A stretch of 64,000 bases of DNA from Marinobacter daqiaonensis (GCF_900115285.1 NZ_FOYW01000001.1:2143272-2207271), one strand, 5' to 3'. Counted from the stretch's first letter, positions 44,945 to 55,206 are shown. Numbers and translations are program-made. The notes: a model not told the origin generated them from the sequence alone.

Positions 44945-45874
44945 GTGCCTCAAGCAGTCGATCGTTCCCTTGCCCTAGCCTATGTCGGGCTGGTCCTCAC
45001 CCCCCTGTTCTGGGCCGGCAATGCCGTCGTGGCGCGGGGGGTGGTGGAGACCATTCCTCCTGCATCCCTTTCATTCTGGCGCTGGGTGATTGCCCTGGTG
45101 GTCATCCTGCCCTTTGGCATCCGGGGGATCCGGCAGGAGTGGCGGACGGTCCGGCAGTACTGGCGCAGCATGCTGGTGCTGTCCTTTTTCAGCGTCACCG
45201 CCTTCAACACTCTTCTCTATCTGGCGGCCATCACCACGACCGCCATCAATATCGCGCTGATCAACTCCACCATCCCCATCATGGTGGCGCTGCTGGCGCT
45301 CCTGCTTCTTGGTGAACGGACCCGCCCTCATCAGGTGTTGGGTATCGCGGTGGCCCTGGCCGGCATGCTGATTGTGATCGGACAGGGCAAGCTCGAAAGG
45401 CTGACGAGCCTGAGCTTCGCCATGGGGGACCTGATCATGGTGACCGCCGTGGCGTCCTGGGGAATTTTTTCGGTGCTGCTGCGCAGATTTGCCGTACCCC
45501 TGAAACCCCTCACTTTCCTGACTGTCCAGATTGCCCTTGGCACCATCATTCTGGCACCCGTCTACCTGGTCGATCTGCTCTGGTTTTCCGGAGGATTCCG
45601 GCTGACGCCAGGCACGCTGCCGCCACTACTTTACGTCGCCTTCTTCCCGGGTATCCTCGCCTACGCCTTCTGGAATCACGGCGTCCTGAAGGTGGGTCCG
45701 GCCAGGTCCGCCATGTTCATGTATCTGACCCCCGTGTACGCCGCCGTGCTGGCCTGGGTTTTCCTCGGGGAACGGCTGGGCTGGTTCCACCTGGCCGGCG
45801 GTGCCTTCATTCTCGCTGGTCTCTACCTGACCACCCGCAATCCCGCACCGGCACCGAGGCCGGACCGACCCTGA
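44945..45874 (+). CDS. EamA/DMT-family transporter
   Basis: A 309-residue membrane protein with ten hydrophobic segments in two EamA halves: VGLVLTPLFWAGNAVVARG at the start, and AYAFWNHGVLKVGPARSAMF plus YLTPVYAAVLAWVFLGERLG near the end. Starts with GTG at 44945, supported by GGAG seven bases upstream, 30 bp after the deacylase. Metabolite export is inferred; substrate unknown. Confidence 0.9.
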   Translation: MPQAVDRSLALAYVGLVLTPLFWAGNAVVARGVVETIPPASLSFWRWVIALVVILPFGIRGIRQEWRTVRQYWRSMLVLSFFSVTAFNTLLYLAAITTTAINIALINSTIPIMVALLALLLLGERTRPHQVLGIAVALAGMLIVIGQGKLERLTSLSFAMGDLIMVTAVASWGIFSVLLRRFAVPLKPLTFLTVQIALGTIILAPVYLVDLLWFSGGFRLTPGTLPPLLYVAFFPGILAYAFWNHGVLKVGPARSAMFMYLTPVYAAVLAWVFLGERLGWFHLAGGAFILAGLYLTTRNPAPAPRPDRP

Positions 45875-45898
45875 GATGTACCGACGGTCTGCGGAGGT

Positions 45899-46441
45899 TC
45901 AGCCTGCCAGTCTGGTCAGTACCCGCTGATGCAGCTCACGGTCGGCATCCTTGAACAACACGAAGCGAATCAGCCTGACCTTTTTCAGTTCGGAACTGAG
46001 TGCCAGGAGCGTCTCGAAGGCCACTTCGGCCGCCGGTTCCATGGGGTAACCGAAGGCGCCGGTGGACAGGGCGGGGAAACCAATGGATTCGAGGCCTTCC
46101 TTTTCAGCCAGCTGCACGGCATTGCGATAACAGTCCGCCAGCAGTTCGTCGGACGGCTCATCCCTGCCGTAGACCGGGCCCAGGCAGTGGATGACATGGC
46201 CATTGGGCAACTCGAAACCCCGCGTGATAACCGCTTTGCCCGGCGAGATGGGTGCCATTGACTCACAGGTGCGCGCCAGTTCCGGGCCAGCTGCCTTGTG
46301 GATGGCACCTGCCACACCACCGCCGGGCATAAGCTCGGCATTGGCGGCGTTGACGATCACATCCAGGTCATGCTGATCGGTAATATCCCCCTGGATGCAC
46401 TCGAAAGTGACGCCATTCTTCTGGACGCTGTCGCTACTCAC
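45899..46441 (-). CDS. Macro-domain protein, YmdB-like ADP-ribose deacetylase
   Basis: A 180-residue single macro domain. The ligand-binding segments are FECIQGDITDQHDLDVIVNA with AANAELMPGGGVAGAIHKAAG, and SIGFPALSTGAFGYPME. It probably hydrolyses O-acetyl-ADP-ribose or removes ADP-ribose. The start is GTG at 46441 with AGGAGG six bases before it. That site overlaps the end of the patB-like gene, only 13 bp upstream, so the two are one transcript. Confidence 0.9.
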   Translation of the reverse strand: MSSDSVQKNGVTFECIQGDITDQHDLDVIVNAANAELMPGGGVAGAIHKAAGPELARTCESMAPISPGKAVITRGFELPNGHVIHCLGPVYGRDEPSDELLADCYRNAVQLAEKEGLESIGFPALSTGAFGYPMEPAAEVAFETLLALSSELKKVRLIRFVLFKDADRELHQRVLTRLAG

Positions 46442-46454
46442 AGTCCACCTCCTG

Positions 46455-47639
46455 CTACTCTGACTTCAGCGCGGTAACCGCTGTCTCGATCTGTTCCAGC
46501 GCCTGCCTCAGGACGGACCGGGGAGAACCCAGGTTCAATCGCATATAACCACTGCCGCCGGTTCCGAAGGAACTGCCGGGATTCATGCCGACCCCGGCCT
46601 TCTGCACAAAGAACCGCTTCAGGTCGGCATCGCCCAGCCCCAGCTCGCGACAGTCCAGCCACAGCAGGTAGGTGCCCTCCGGCCCGGTTACAGAAATGTC
46701 CGGCAGGCGCTGTTCCATAAAGCCAAGCACAAAATCCCGGTTGTCGCGAACGTAGTCCATCATCTCCGCCAGCCAGTCCGCACCAGACCGGTATCCCGCC
46801 TCGAAGGCGGCCACACTGAACGGGTTGCACTGCAACATATGAAAGGCGTCGAACACATTGTTCAACTGCTTGAGGAGATCAGCCCGCTCGGCCACAACCG
46901 CCGAAAGCCCCATACCGGGGATATTGAAAGTCTTGCTGGGTGCCACAGCCGTCAGCAGAGGGTCCCCGGGTTCTGCCAGCGTAGCCAGCATGGTATGAGC
47001 GGACCGGTCAGGATAAACCAGGTCGGCGTGAATCTCGTCGGAAATCACCACCAGGTCATGGCTCCGGGCAATGTCCAGTACCGCCTCCAGTTCCGCCCGG
47101 CTCCACACCCGCCCCACCGGGTTGTGAGGTGAACACAGGAACAGCAGCTTCACATCCGGCGACGCGGCGCAGGCGGCCAGGTGATCCAGATCCATCTCGT
47201 AGCGGCCACCCCTGACCACCAGTGGGTTCTCCACCACCCGCCGACCGGTTTTCTCGATGCTGCTGAAAAAGGGCGGGTAAACCGGCGGCTGAATGATGAC
47301 CCCTTCGCCTTCACCGGCGAAGGCCCGGGCGGCGGCGTGCAGGGTAGGCACGACCCCTGGAGCCATCCGGACCCAGTGCCGCTTGATCGACCAGTGGTGA
47401 TGCTGCCGGAACCAGTCGATCATCGACTCATACAGGCTGTCGGGAAAGAGGGTGTAGCCGTAGGCAGGGTGCCGCGCCCGCTGCACCAGCGCTTCCGTGA
47501 TCGCCTGTGGCGCGGCGAAGTCCGTATCCGCCACCCAGAGGGGAATCACATCCTCACGCCCGAACACCGCCTTGCGGGCATCAAACTTGACGGAGCAGGT
47601 TCCCTCGCGAACGAGCACCCGATCAAAAGGATTCTTCAA
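46455..47639 (-). CDS. PatB/MalY-like aminotransferase or C-S beta-lyase
   Basis: Fold-type I PLP enzyme of 394 residues. PatB-type motifs are PLWVADTDFAAPQAI, LCSPHNPVGRVW and the PLP lysine in VAPSKTFNIPG. Probable activity is cystathionine or cysteine-S-conjugate beta-lyase. A TTG start at 47639 is proposed because GGGAG lies six bases upstream and the protein then begins at the conserved NPFD region. A GTG at 47714 is possible but has no ribosome site. Confidence 0.85.
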   Translation of the reverse strand: MKNPFDRVLVREGTCSVKFDARKAVFGREDVIPLWVADTDFAAPQAITEALVQRARHPAYGYTLFPDSLYESMIDWFRQHHHWSIKRHWVRMAPGVVPTLHAAARAFAGEGEGVIIQPPVYPPFFSSIEKTGRRVVENPLVVRGGRYEMDLDHLAACAASPDVKLLFLCSPHNPVGRVWSRAELEAVLDIARSHDLVVISDEIHADLVYPDRSAHTMLATLAEPGDPLLTAVAPSKTFNIPGMGLSAVVAERADLLKQLNNVFDAFHMLQCNPFSVAAFEAGYRSGADWLAEMMDYVRDNRDFVLGFMEQRLPDISVTGPEGTYLLWLDCRELGLGDADLKRFFVQKAGVGMNPGSSFGTGGSGYMRLNLGSPRSVLRQALEQIETAVTALKSE

Positions 47640-47667
47640 GTTACACTCCCGTATTGTCGTATCAACT

Positions 47668-47685
47668 GCGCCATGCTGATGGCGC
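47668..47685 (-). other. Hairpin in the leader of the patB-like gene
   Basis: Perfect 7-bp stem GCGCCAT / ATGGCGC with a 4-nt loop, 29-46 bp upstream of the proposed TTG start. No known riboswitch was recognised. Confidence 0.35.
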
Positions 47686-47881
47686 CAGGGGGTTTTCGCA
47701 AGACACTCCTCCACTGAAGAAGCGTGCGGCCGGGGCCTGCCGGCGATTTCCCGGCTCCGAGCCCTTTCCGGGACGGTGGGTGTGGGTATAAGACCCTGGT
47801 CCGAGTGACTGCATCGGGTGGAATGGCTACACTTACCCTCCTACCGTTTACCCTGCTTACCCGCCAAGGCACGGAGTTTTC

Positions 47882-48769
47882 ATGATAGGCCAGATTCTCT
47901 CCACGATGTTGCCGGTATTCCTGATCGCCGGCTGTGGCGCTCTGTACGGCCGTTACCGGTCACCGGATATCCAGAGCATGAACACCGTCAACATGGAGCT
48001 GTTCGTGCCCATGCTGGTGTTTGCGGTGCTGGCGGACCAGGAGGCCCCGCTCGCCGACTTTGCCTGGCTTGCCACAGCCGGGGCGATCATCGTTCTGGGG
48101 TCCGGACTGATCCTGTGGCCGCTGGCGCGGGTCCTGAAGCTGAATGTGAAAACCTTCCTGCCGCCAATGATGTTCAGTAATTCCGGCAACATGGGTATTC
48201 CGGTCATCGTGCTGGCCTTCGGGGAGGCCGCCCTGCCAGCGGCGGTGGTGCTGTTTGTGGTGGAGATGATCCTGCATTTCTCGGTGGGTCTGTACATGCT
48301 TGATCCCCATACCTCGATCCTGCGACGCCTGCGGGTACCCGTGGTGCTGGCCACCATCGCGGGTCTGACGGTCAACGCCGGCGGCATACCCATGCCGGGG
48401 TGGCTGATGGAGGCCCTCAACATGCTCGGCGGCATCTCCATTCCCCTGATGCTGTTCACCCTGGGCATCCGCATGCTGGACGTGGATTTCAGCGACTGGA
48501 AACTCGGTCTGCTGGGCGCCATCGCCTGCCCCGCCAGCGGCCTGATTCTGGCCTGGCCAATGGTCGTCCTGATGGATCTTACCGGCCTCCAGATTGCCAG
48601 CCTGTGGGTATTCGCCGCGCTGCCTCCGGCGGTACTCAATTACATGGTAGCGGAGCAGTACCGGCAGGAGCCCCACAAGGTGGCCTCCCTGGTACTCATC
48701 GCCAACCTGGGCAGCCTGGTGGTGATGCCCCTGGTGCTGGGGCTTGTGTTCAGCGCCAATCTGGTCTGA
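47882..48769 (+). CDS. AEC-family (auxin efflux carrier-like) transporter
   Basis: A 295-residue membrane protein with about ten helices arranged as an inverted repeat. Family patterns include MLPVFLIAGCGALYGRY, SNSGNMGIPVIVLAFGEAAL and MVAEQYRQEPHKVASLVLI. Members move organic acids or amino-acid derivatives; substrate unknown. Starts 242 bp from the divergent patB-like gene. Confidence 0.9.
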   Translation: MIGQILSTMLPVFLIAGCGALYGRYRSPDIQSMNTVNMELFVPMLVFAVLADQEAPLADFAWLATAGAIIVLGSGLILWPLARVLKLNVKTFLPPMMFSNSGNMGIPVIVLAFGEAALPAAVVLFVVEMILHFSVGLYMLDPHTSILRRLRVPVVLATIAGLTVNAGGIPMPGWLMEALNMLGGISIPLMLFTLGIRMLDVDFSDWKLGLLGAIACPASGLILAWPMVVLMDLTGLQIASLWVFAALPPAVLNYMVAEQYRQEPHKVASLVLIANLGSLVVMPLVLGLVFSANLV

Positions 48770-48884
48770 GGCAACAGCGCTGAGGAGCTGTCGCTGGCAT
48801 TGATCCACATCAGGCCTTAATGTCAGCTGTGAGGGGTAGACTGACCAGCCAGGCGACACGCCGGGCACATCAAGGACCGACAGC

Positions 48885-50771
48885 ATGCCAAACCCGAAGC
48901 CGGACAAGCGCACCCAGTTCTCCATCTGGTACTTCATCGCCGTCATGGTGTTTCTGTTTCTGCTTCCGGACTGGCTTTCCAGCCAGCCCCAGACCATCCG
49001 CTACAGCGATTTCCGGGCCCTGGCCATGGCAGGCGAATTGCGGGAGGTATCTGTGGCCGCCGAGGACATCAGGGCCACGGTCGCCATTGACCAGCTGGCG
49101 GCTTACCTGCCAGCGAATCAGCTGACCCGCATGGGTCCCGGGGACAGTGGTCTGGTGCGGGTCCGGGCGATCCGCGTGGAAGACCCGGACCTGGTTCGGG
49201 TGCTGGAAGAGGCCGATATCAACTACACCGGAGTTCGGGAAAACACCTGGCTGACCTCCCTGCTGTCGTGGCTGCTGCCTTTCGCCCTGTTGATCCTGCT
49301 GTGGAGCTTTCTGCTCAGACGCATGGGCGGCATGGGCAGCGGCGGCAGCATGATGGCCATTGGCAAGAGCAAGGCCAAGGTCTACATGGAAAAGGACACC
49401 CGGGTGACCTTCGACGACGTGGCCGGCGTTGACGAAGCCAAGGCCGAACTGCAGGAGGTGGTGGATTTCCTGAGAGACCCTGAGAAGTACAGCCGCCTTG
49501 GCGCCCATATTCCCAAGGGCGTTCTTCTGGTCGGTCCCCCCGGAACCGGCAAGACCCTGATGGCCCGCGCCGTCGCCGGTCAGGCCGGGGTTCCCTTTCT
49601 GTCCATCAGCGGCTCCGAGTTCGTGGAAATGTTCGTGGGCGTGGGTGCCGCCCGGGTCCGGGACCTGTTCAACCAGGCCCGCACCATGGCACCAGCCATC
49701 ATTTTCATTGACGAGCTCGACGCGCTTGGCCGTGCCCGGGGCGCGAACCCCATGATGGCCAACGACGAAAAGGAACAGACACTTAACCAGCTGCTGGTGG
49801 AACTGGACGGTTTCGATCCGTCCAGCGGACTGATCCTGCTGGCAGCCACCAACCGTCCCGAAATCCTCGACCAGGCCCTGCTGCGGGCGGGCCGGTTTGA
49901 TCGCCAGGTACTGGTGGACCGGCCCGACCGTCTGGGCCGGACCCAGATCCTGAAAGTGCATGTTCGCAAGATCAGGCTGGATGACCAGGCCGACCTGGAT
50001 CAGATTGCCGCCCTGACACCGGGTTTCACCGGCGCCGACCTGGCCAACCTGGTGAACGAGGCGGCCCTGCTGGCAACACGCCGCAATGCCGACAGGGTGA
50101 CCCTGGATGACTTCAACAACGCCATCGAGCGGATTGTCGCAGGGCTGGAAAAGAAGAACCGCATCCTCAGTGAACGGGAGCGGCGAACGGTCGCCTATCA
50201 CGAACTAGGCCACGCCCTGGTGGCCATGGCGCTGCCCGGCGTCGACCCTGTTCAGAAAGTCTCGATCATCCCCCGGGGCATAAGCGCCCTCGGTTATACG
50301 CTGCAGCGCCCCACCGAGGACCGGTTCCTGCTGTCCGAGGACGAACTCCGCAACCGGATGGCGGTCCTGCTGGGCGGCCGGGCCGCGGAAGCCCTGGTGT
50401 TCAACACCACATCTACCGGCGCGGCAGATGACCTGCAGAAGGCCACGGACATCGCTCGTGACATGGTTACCCGGTACGGCATGATTCCGGGTCTGGGCCT
50501 GGTCACCTATGAGAAATCCCCGGCCAGCCATCTGCAACAGCGGTTCCTGGATGGGCCCCGCTCCTACAGCGAAGCCACGGCCGAAGCCATCGATCAGGCC
50601 ATAAGGACACTGACGGAACAGGCCTTCGAGACTGCCACCGGCATCCTGGAAGCCCATCGTGACTCTCTTGAAACCGGCGCCATGCGCCTGCTGGAGGTCG
50701 AGGTACTCAGCGGGGAGGGCCTCCGGGACCTGATGCCGAAGAGGCCAGCCGTCTCTGGCGCGCGATCATGA
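48885..50771 (+). CDS. FtsH-type ATP-dependent zinc metalloprotease (paralogue-like)
   Basis: Membrane AAA+ protease of 628 residues. Transmembrane segments at about 12-29 and 121-142 flank a short periplasmic domain. Walker A GPPGTGKT starts at residue 217, followed by Walker B IIFIDELDALG and GRFDRQV. The zinc site is HELGH from residue 439, instead of the usual HEAGH, with a further acidic ligand in TGAADDLQKAT. It stands alone, not beside rrmJ/ftsJ as housekeeping ftsH does, so it is probably a second copy. Confidence 0.9.
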   Translation: MPNPKPDKRTQFSIWYFIAVMVFLFLLPDWLSSQPQTIRYSDFRALAMAGELREVSVAAEDIRATVAIDQLAAYLPANQLTRMGPGDSGLVRVRAIRVEDPDLVRVLEEADINYTGVRENTWLTSLLSWLLPFALLILLWSFLLRRMGGMGSGGSMMAIGKSKAKVYMEKDTRVTFDDVAGVDEAKAELQEVVDFLRDPEKYSRLGAHIPKGVLLVGPPGTGKTLMARAVAGQAGVPFLSISGSEFVEMFVGVGAARVRDLFNQARTMAPAIIFIDELDALGRARGANPMMANDEKEQTLNQLLVELDGFDPSSGLILLAATNRPEILDQALLRAGRFDRQVLVDRPDRLGRTQILKVHVRKIRLDDQADLDQIAALTPGFTGADLANLVNEAALLATRRNADRVTLDDFNNAIERIVAGLEKKNRILSERERRTVAYHELGHALVAMALPGVDPVQKVSIIPRGISALGYTLQRPTEDRFLLSEDELRNRMAVLLGGRAAEALVFNTTSTGAADDLQKATDIARDMVTRYGMIPGLGLVTYEKSPASHLQQRFLDGPRSYSEATAEAIDQAIRTLTEQAFETATGILEAHRDSLETGAMRLLEVEVLSGEGLRDLMPKRPAVSGARS

Positions 50772-50791
50772 CGGCTGGCCATGCCTGGTAC

Positions 50792-52441
50792 TCAGCTAGT
50801 GCCCTGGGCACGGAAAAACTCGACCTCACCACGGAGCTGATCTGCGAGGGAGTCCAGCTCCCTGGCTGAGGAAGCCACCTGCTCGGAACCGGCGGCAGTC
50901 TCCACCGTGGCGTCATGAATGCGGCTGATATTACGATTGACCTCTTCGGCCACCGAGCTCTGCTCTTCGGCGGCACTGGCAATCTGGGCGTTCATGTCAT
51001 TGATGGCACCCACCTCATGACGAATACGGGCCAGCGCATCCCGTGCCTCGCCAGTCTGCACCACCGTCTCACGGGCCCGTTCGCGGCTGGTTTCCATGAC
51101 CGATACCGCCTGACCGGCGCCAGTCTGCAGCTTGCCGATCATTTCCTGAATCTCCCGGGTGGAATCCTGAGTCCGGGTGGCCAGGGACCGGACCTCGTCC
51201 GCCACCACCGCGAATCCACGGCCATGGCTTCCGGCCCGTGCCGCCTCGATGGCGGCATTGAGTGCCAGCAGATTGGTCTGTTCGGCGATCCCATTGATCA
51301 CTTCAATGATGGTTTCGATATTGGCGCTGTCCTGACTGACCTGCTTGACGGTTTCCGTGGCGTCCTCAAGAGTGTCAGCCAGCTTGCCAATGGCGGTGGC
51401 GGTTTCACCAACCACACGGTTGCCGTTTTCCACCTCCTCATCGGCAGTCCGGGTCGCAGAGGCCGCGTTGGCGGCAAAGCCCGCCACCTCGTTCACGGTA
51501 GCCGCCATCTGGTTGACCGCTGCGGCCATCTGCTGGGCCTCCTCGGACTGCAGGCGGATCTGCTCACGGTTGTTTCCGGAGGTCGCCAGCAGTTCAGAGG
51601 ACGATTCTGCCAACTGCACCGAAGCCTGCCTCACCCGCGCCATGGTGGCCGCCAAATGCTCCGTGGTCTGTTTGAGCACCCCCATAACGCTACCGGGATA
51701 GGGGGTCTGGATGTTCTGGTCCAGCTGGCCATCAGCTAGGCCACGAATCACATCCGCCACCGCTTCCGGCTCCGCGCCCAGGGTGGACTTCAGATTGCGG
51801 ATGATCAGCATCGCAACCACCACACCGGCGAATATCGCCACACCGGTCACAAAAAAGATCAGCGTCTGGAAGCCAGAAGCCGCCTCCTGCACGCGCTCAA
51901 TATCTCCGGCAATGATGGCTTCCTGGTGATCGATAAAGGCGTTCACCCGTTTGAGCCATTCGGTATACGCCGGCGATACCTCGTCCAGCAGGAAGACACG
52001 GGCCGCTTCCGGACCCTGCTCCCTGCGCAGCTCGACCAGACGCTCGGTCAGAGCCAGTGTCTGGCGCTCGATCTCCTCGATGTCGGCCAGCAGACTCGCT
52101 TCCCGTTCGCTGGCACCGAGGCTGTCGAACAGGGCATCCATGGCCGCAGCAGACTTCTGGTAGAACGCATCCAGGCGCTGGACCTCCTGCAGGTGCCCGG
52201 CCAGGGCACTGTCGTTCCGCACCAGAACCGCATCCCTGATGGCAATGGCCCGGTCATGGACACTGCCACGGAAATTGATGGCGTGACGCTGCTTGACCGC
52301 AGCACCCTGCTGCACCTCTGTCAGGGTGCGGTCAAGAAAGTCCACCCGGAAGTTCCCGACCAGACTGATAAGTACCATGAGAGATAACAGGAAACCGAAA
52401 CCGAGACCAATGCGGCCCGCAACCGTCAGCTGGCGAAACAT
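50792..52441 (-). CDS. Methyl-accepting chemotaxis protein
   Basis: A 549-residue receptor: a transmembrane segment at about 12-32, a four-helix-bundle periplasmic sensor (about 35-190), a second segment at about 192-213, a HAMP domain (about 215-270), and the signalling hairpin with tip [21 protein letters not shown]. No C-terminal pentapeptide tether. Ligand unknown. Converges with the ftsH-like gene (20 bp) and is divergent from fadE. Confidence 0.93.
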   Translation of the reverse strand: MFRQLTVAGRIGLGFGFLLSLMVLISLVGNFRVDFLDRTLTEVQQGAAVKQRHAINFRGSVHDRAIAIRDAVLVRNDSALAGHLQEVQRLDAFYQKSAAAMDALFDSLGASEREASLLADIEEIERQTLALTERLVELRREQGPEAARVFLLDEVSPAYTEWLKRVNAFIDHQEAIIAGDIERVQEAASGFQTLIFFVTGVAIFAGVVVAMLIIRNLKSTLGAEPEAVADVIRGLADGQLDQNIQTPYPGSVMGVLKQTTEHLAATMARVRQASVQLAESSSELLATSGNNREQIRLQSEEAQQMAAAVNQMAATVNEVAGFAANAASATRTADEEVENGNRVVGETATAIGKLADTLEDATETVKQVSQDSANIETIIEVINGIAEQTNLLALNAAIEAARAGSHGRGFAVVADEVRSLATRTQDSTREIQEMIGKLQTGAGQAVSVMETSRERARETVVQTGEARDALARIRHEVGAINDMNAQIASAAEEQSSVAEEVNRNISRIHDATVETAAGSEQVASSARELDSLADQLRGEVEFFRAQGTS

Positions 52442-52662
52442 CTGTATACTCCAACGTCGTTATTTTATTAATCGAGTCTATTCTTTCGACGGCTAAGAAA
52501 GACTGGATCAATTTCACGATGGTCAAAGCGCATTCTTTTACAACTATTTGCAATATGGTTTTTGCGGTGACAACAGATTCAGAGGCACTTGCAACCATCC
52601 GGGGTTTGTTCGATGGTTAGAGGGTTTCTGGTTGATTCCATTCCCGATACGGAGGTCTCCCG
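52442..52662. promoter_or_regulatory. Divergent MCP/fadE intergenic region
   Basis: 221 bp, the most AT-rich stretch of the right half. It must carry both promoters. I saw no convincing sigma70 or FliA box and no clear fatty-acid regulator palindrome. Only the fadE ribosome site (GGAGG, about 8 bases before the ATG) is clear. Confidence 0.4.
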
Positions 52663-55170
52663 ATGAGTGTCCTTTTCCTGATTATCAGTGCCCTGGTGCT
52701 GATTTACCTTGGCCTCGGCGGTACCCTGGCCACGGTCGTCCTGATTGCCGCCACCCTGGTGGGCATGTCCATGGACGAGTGGCACGTTGTCAGTATTCTT
52801 TTCGGCGGCGGCCTGCTGGCCCTCGCCCTGGTTATCCTCCACGCCGATGACCTCCGCCGTGAAAAGCTCAGCAAGCCGCTGCTGGGCTGGGTCCGCGGTC
52901 AGCTGCCAACCCTCTCCGACACCGAGCAGGAAGCCCTCCGGTCCGGGTCCGTGGACTGGGACGGCGAGCTGTTCTCCGGCCAGCCGCAATGGTCGAAACT
53001 GCTGGGTGCCAGGCCGGCACACCTGTCCAGCGAGGAGCAGGCGTTCCTGGACGGTCCGGTGGAGAAGCTCTGCGCCATGCTGGACGACTGGAAAATCACC
53101 CATGAGGATTACGACCTGCCCGACAAGGTCTGGAAGTTCATCCGCGAGAATGGCTTCTTCGGCCTGATGATTCCAAAGGAACGGGGCGGTAAGGGCTTTT
53201 CCCACACCGCCCATTCCGAAATCGTGATGAAAATCTCCACCCGCAGTGTGTCCGCGGCAGTCACGGTAATGGTGCCCAACTCCCTGGGTCCGGGTGAGTT
53301 GCTGATGGAGTACGGAACCGATGCACAGAAGGAGTACTACCTGCCCCGCCTGGCCGGCGGCGAAGAGATTCCCTGCTTCGCCCTGACCTCGCCGGTGGCC
53401 GGTTCCGATGCCGGCGCCATTCCCGACAGGGGCATTGTCTGCAAAGGCCAGTGGAACGGAGAGGAAGTTCTTGGACTGAGGGTCACCTGGAACAAGCGCT
53501 ACATCACCCTGGCACCGGTGGCCACGCTGATCGGCCTGGCCATCAAGGTCTTCGATCCGGACAGGCTGCTCGGTGACGACGACGAGGTGGGTGTCACCTG
53601 CGTCATGGTTCCCAGGGATACCGAAGGCGTCAACGCCGGTGCCCGTCACCTTCCCATGAACACGGTATTCATGAACGGCCCCACCTGGGGCGAGGACGTG
53701 TTCATCCCCATGGACCAGGTGATCGGCGGCCAGGACATGCTCGGCAAAGGCTGGACCATGCTACTGGAGACCCTGTCCATCGGCCGTTCCGTTTCCCTGC
53801 CGGCGCTCGGTACCGGCGCTGGCAAGGTCGCGAGCCTGGCTACTGGCTCGTACTCCCTGGTACGGGAGCAGTTCGGTCGCTCCATCAGCCAGTTCGAGGG
53901 CGTACAGGAGGCTCTGGAACCCATTGCCGGCTACACCTACATGATGGACGCCGCCCGCCTGCTGACCGCCGGCATGCTGGACCGGGGAGTTCGGCCTTCC
54001 GTGCCTTCCGCGGTGCTCAAGTACCGCAACACCGACCTGATGCGCGAGGTGATCAACCACGCCATGGATGTGGTAGCCGGCCGGGGCGTCATCACCGGCC
54101 CCCGTAACTTCCTGGCCAGGGCCTACCAGGCGGTCCCCATCGGTATCACCGTGGAAGGCGCCAACATTCTTACCCGCAGCCTGATGGTGTTCGGCCAGGG
54201 GGCCATCCGCTGTCATCCGTTCATCGTGGCGGAGATCGAAGCGGCGGGCATGAAGGACCAGCGCAAGGCCGTGCGCAAGTTTGACGACACCTTCTACCGT
54301 CACATCGCCCACACCACCCGCAACGCCTTGCGGGCGCTGGTGCTTGGTCTGACCGGCGGACTGGCGGAGCCGGTGCCCAGGCAGGGCAATATCCAGAAGC
54401 ACTACCGCCAGCTGGCCCGGTTCTCTGCGGCCTTCGCCCTTATGACGGACGTCACCCTGCTCACCATCGGCGGCGGCCTGAAGGCCCGCCAGCGGCTCTC
54501 GGGGCGCATGGCAGACTGCCTGGTGCAGCTCTACTACGCCACTGCCGTGATCAAGCAGTGGCATGAGGAGGGCTACCCGGACGACCAGCGACCCCTGGTG
54601 GAGTGGTGCCTTCAGCGCTGCCTGTGCGACCTGCAGGCGTCGATGCGGGACGCCGTGATCCGGTTTCCGGTACCGGCCCTGCGCTGGCCGCTGCGGGTAC
54701 TGATCTTCCCCCTCGGCGCCACTGGCCTGAACGGGCCGGACGACCGCCTTGCCACCGAAGTCGCCGAAAGCATCGTCAAGGACACTCCCCTGCGCAAGCG
54801 GATCAGCCGCGGGTGTTACGTCAACGACAAGCCCGATGACTCCCTCGGCCGGGTGCTCAACGCCTATCGCCTGGCCAATGAAACCGCCGAAATGCGGGAG
54901 CGCCTGCACAAGGCCATCCGCAGCCGTGATCCGGACGAGCTGGGCGGTATCGACATGCTGATGGGCCACCAACGCAAGGAGCTGGTGGACTGGGCCTGCA
55001 AGGAGGGCATCATCAAAGAAGAGGAATGCGACAAGCTACTGGAAGCCCTGTCCGCCCTTTACGATGTGATCCGGGTGGATGCGTTCGAGCCCGATGGGCT
55101 GAAGGCGCTCGCCCGTTGCGCCAAGGGCAAGCGTAAAGTGGTGGAACGTCCGGCAGACCTTGAGCAGTGA
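52663..55170 (+). CDS. fadE: Acyl-CoA dehydrogenase FadE
   Basis: First enzyme of fatty-acid beta-oxidation, 835 residues, matching the long E. coli FadE (814). Two N-terminal hydrophobic helices (about 1-22 and 25-65) probably anchor it to the membrane. The dehydrogenase core (about 120-530) has IPKERGGKGFSHTAHSEIV, CFALTSPVAGSDAGAIPD and SQFEGVQEALEPIAGYTYM. The C-terminal 280 residues match the FadE-specific extension (LVEWCLQRCL; LPLG-like FPLGATGLNGPDD). Confidence 0.95.
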   Translation: MSVLFLIISALVLIYLGLGGTLATVVLIAATLVGMSMDEWHVVSILFGGGLLALALVILHADDLRREKLSKPLLGWVRGQLPTLSDTEQEALRSGSVDWDGELFSGQPQWSKLLGARPAHLSSEEQAFLDGPVEKLCAMLDDWKITHEDYDLPDKVWKFIRENGFFGLMIPKERGGKGFSHTAHSEIVMKISTRSVSAAVTVMVPNSLGPGELLMEYGTDAQKEYYLPRLAGGEEIPCFALTSPVAGSDAGAIPDRGIVCKGQWNGEEVLGLRVTWNKRYITLAPVATLIGLAIKVFDPDRLLGDDDEVGVTCVMVPRDTEGVNAGARHLPMNTVFMNGPTWGEDVFIPMDQVIGGQDMLGKGWTMLLETLSIGRSVSLPALGTGAGKVASLATGSYSLVREQFGRSISQFEGVQEALEPIAGYTYMMDAARLLTAGMLDRGVRPSVPSAVLKYRNTDLMREVINHAMDVVAGRGVITGPRNFLARAYQAVPIGITVEGANILTRSLMVFGQGAIRCHPFIVAEIEAAGMKDQRKAVRKFDDTFYRHIAHTTRNALRALVLGLTGGLAEPVPRQGNIQKHYRQLARFSAAFALMTDVTLLTIGGGLKARQRLSGRMADCLVQLYYATAVIKQWHEEGYPDDQRPLVEWCLQRCLCDLQASMRDAVIRFPVPALRWPLRVLIFPLGATGLNGPDDRLATEVAESIVKDTPLRKRISRGCYVNDKPDDSLGRVLNAYRLANETAEMRERLHKAIRSRDPDELGGIDMLMGHQRKELVDWACKEGIIKEEECDKLLEALSALYDVIRVDAFEPDGLKALARCAKGKRKVVERPADLEQ

Positions 55171-55174
55171 ATGG

Positions 55175-55194
55175 CCGGGGCCCGCGGGCCCCGG
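55175..55194. terminator. GC-rich hairpin between convergent fadE and the phosphatase gene
   Basis: Perfect 9-bp stem CCGGGGCCC / GGGCCCCGG with a two-base centre, 5 bp after the fadE stop and 13 bp from the end of the minus-strand gene. T-tracts are weak on both sides, so it is a likely but not certain terminator. Confidence 0.45.
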
Positions 55195-55206
55195 TTCCTG
55201 CCTGCC

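Noticed and set aside
47640-47714. Upstream GTG start for the PatB-like gene
   Set aside because: No ribosome site, and the extra 25 residues do not look like the family N-terminus; the TTG at 47639 has GGGAG. Kept as an alternative in the gene entry.
52442-52560. Possible FliA (sigma28) promoter before the methyl-accepting chemotaxis gene
   Set aside because: A GCCGTCGA-like element is present on the minus strand, but the matching -35 is poor, so not supported.
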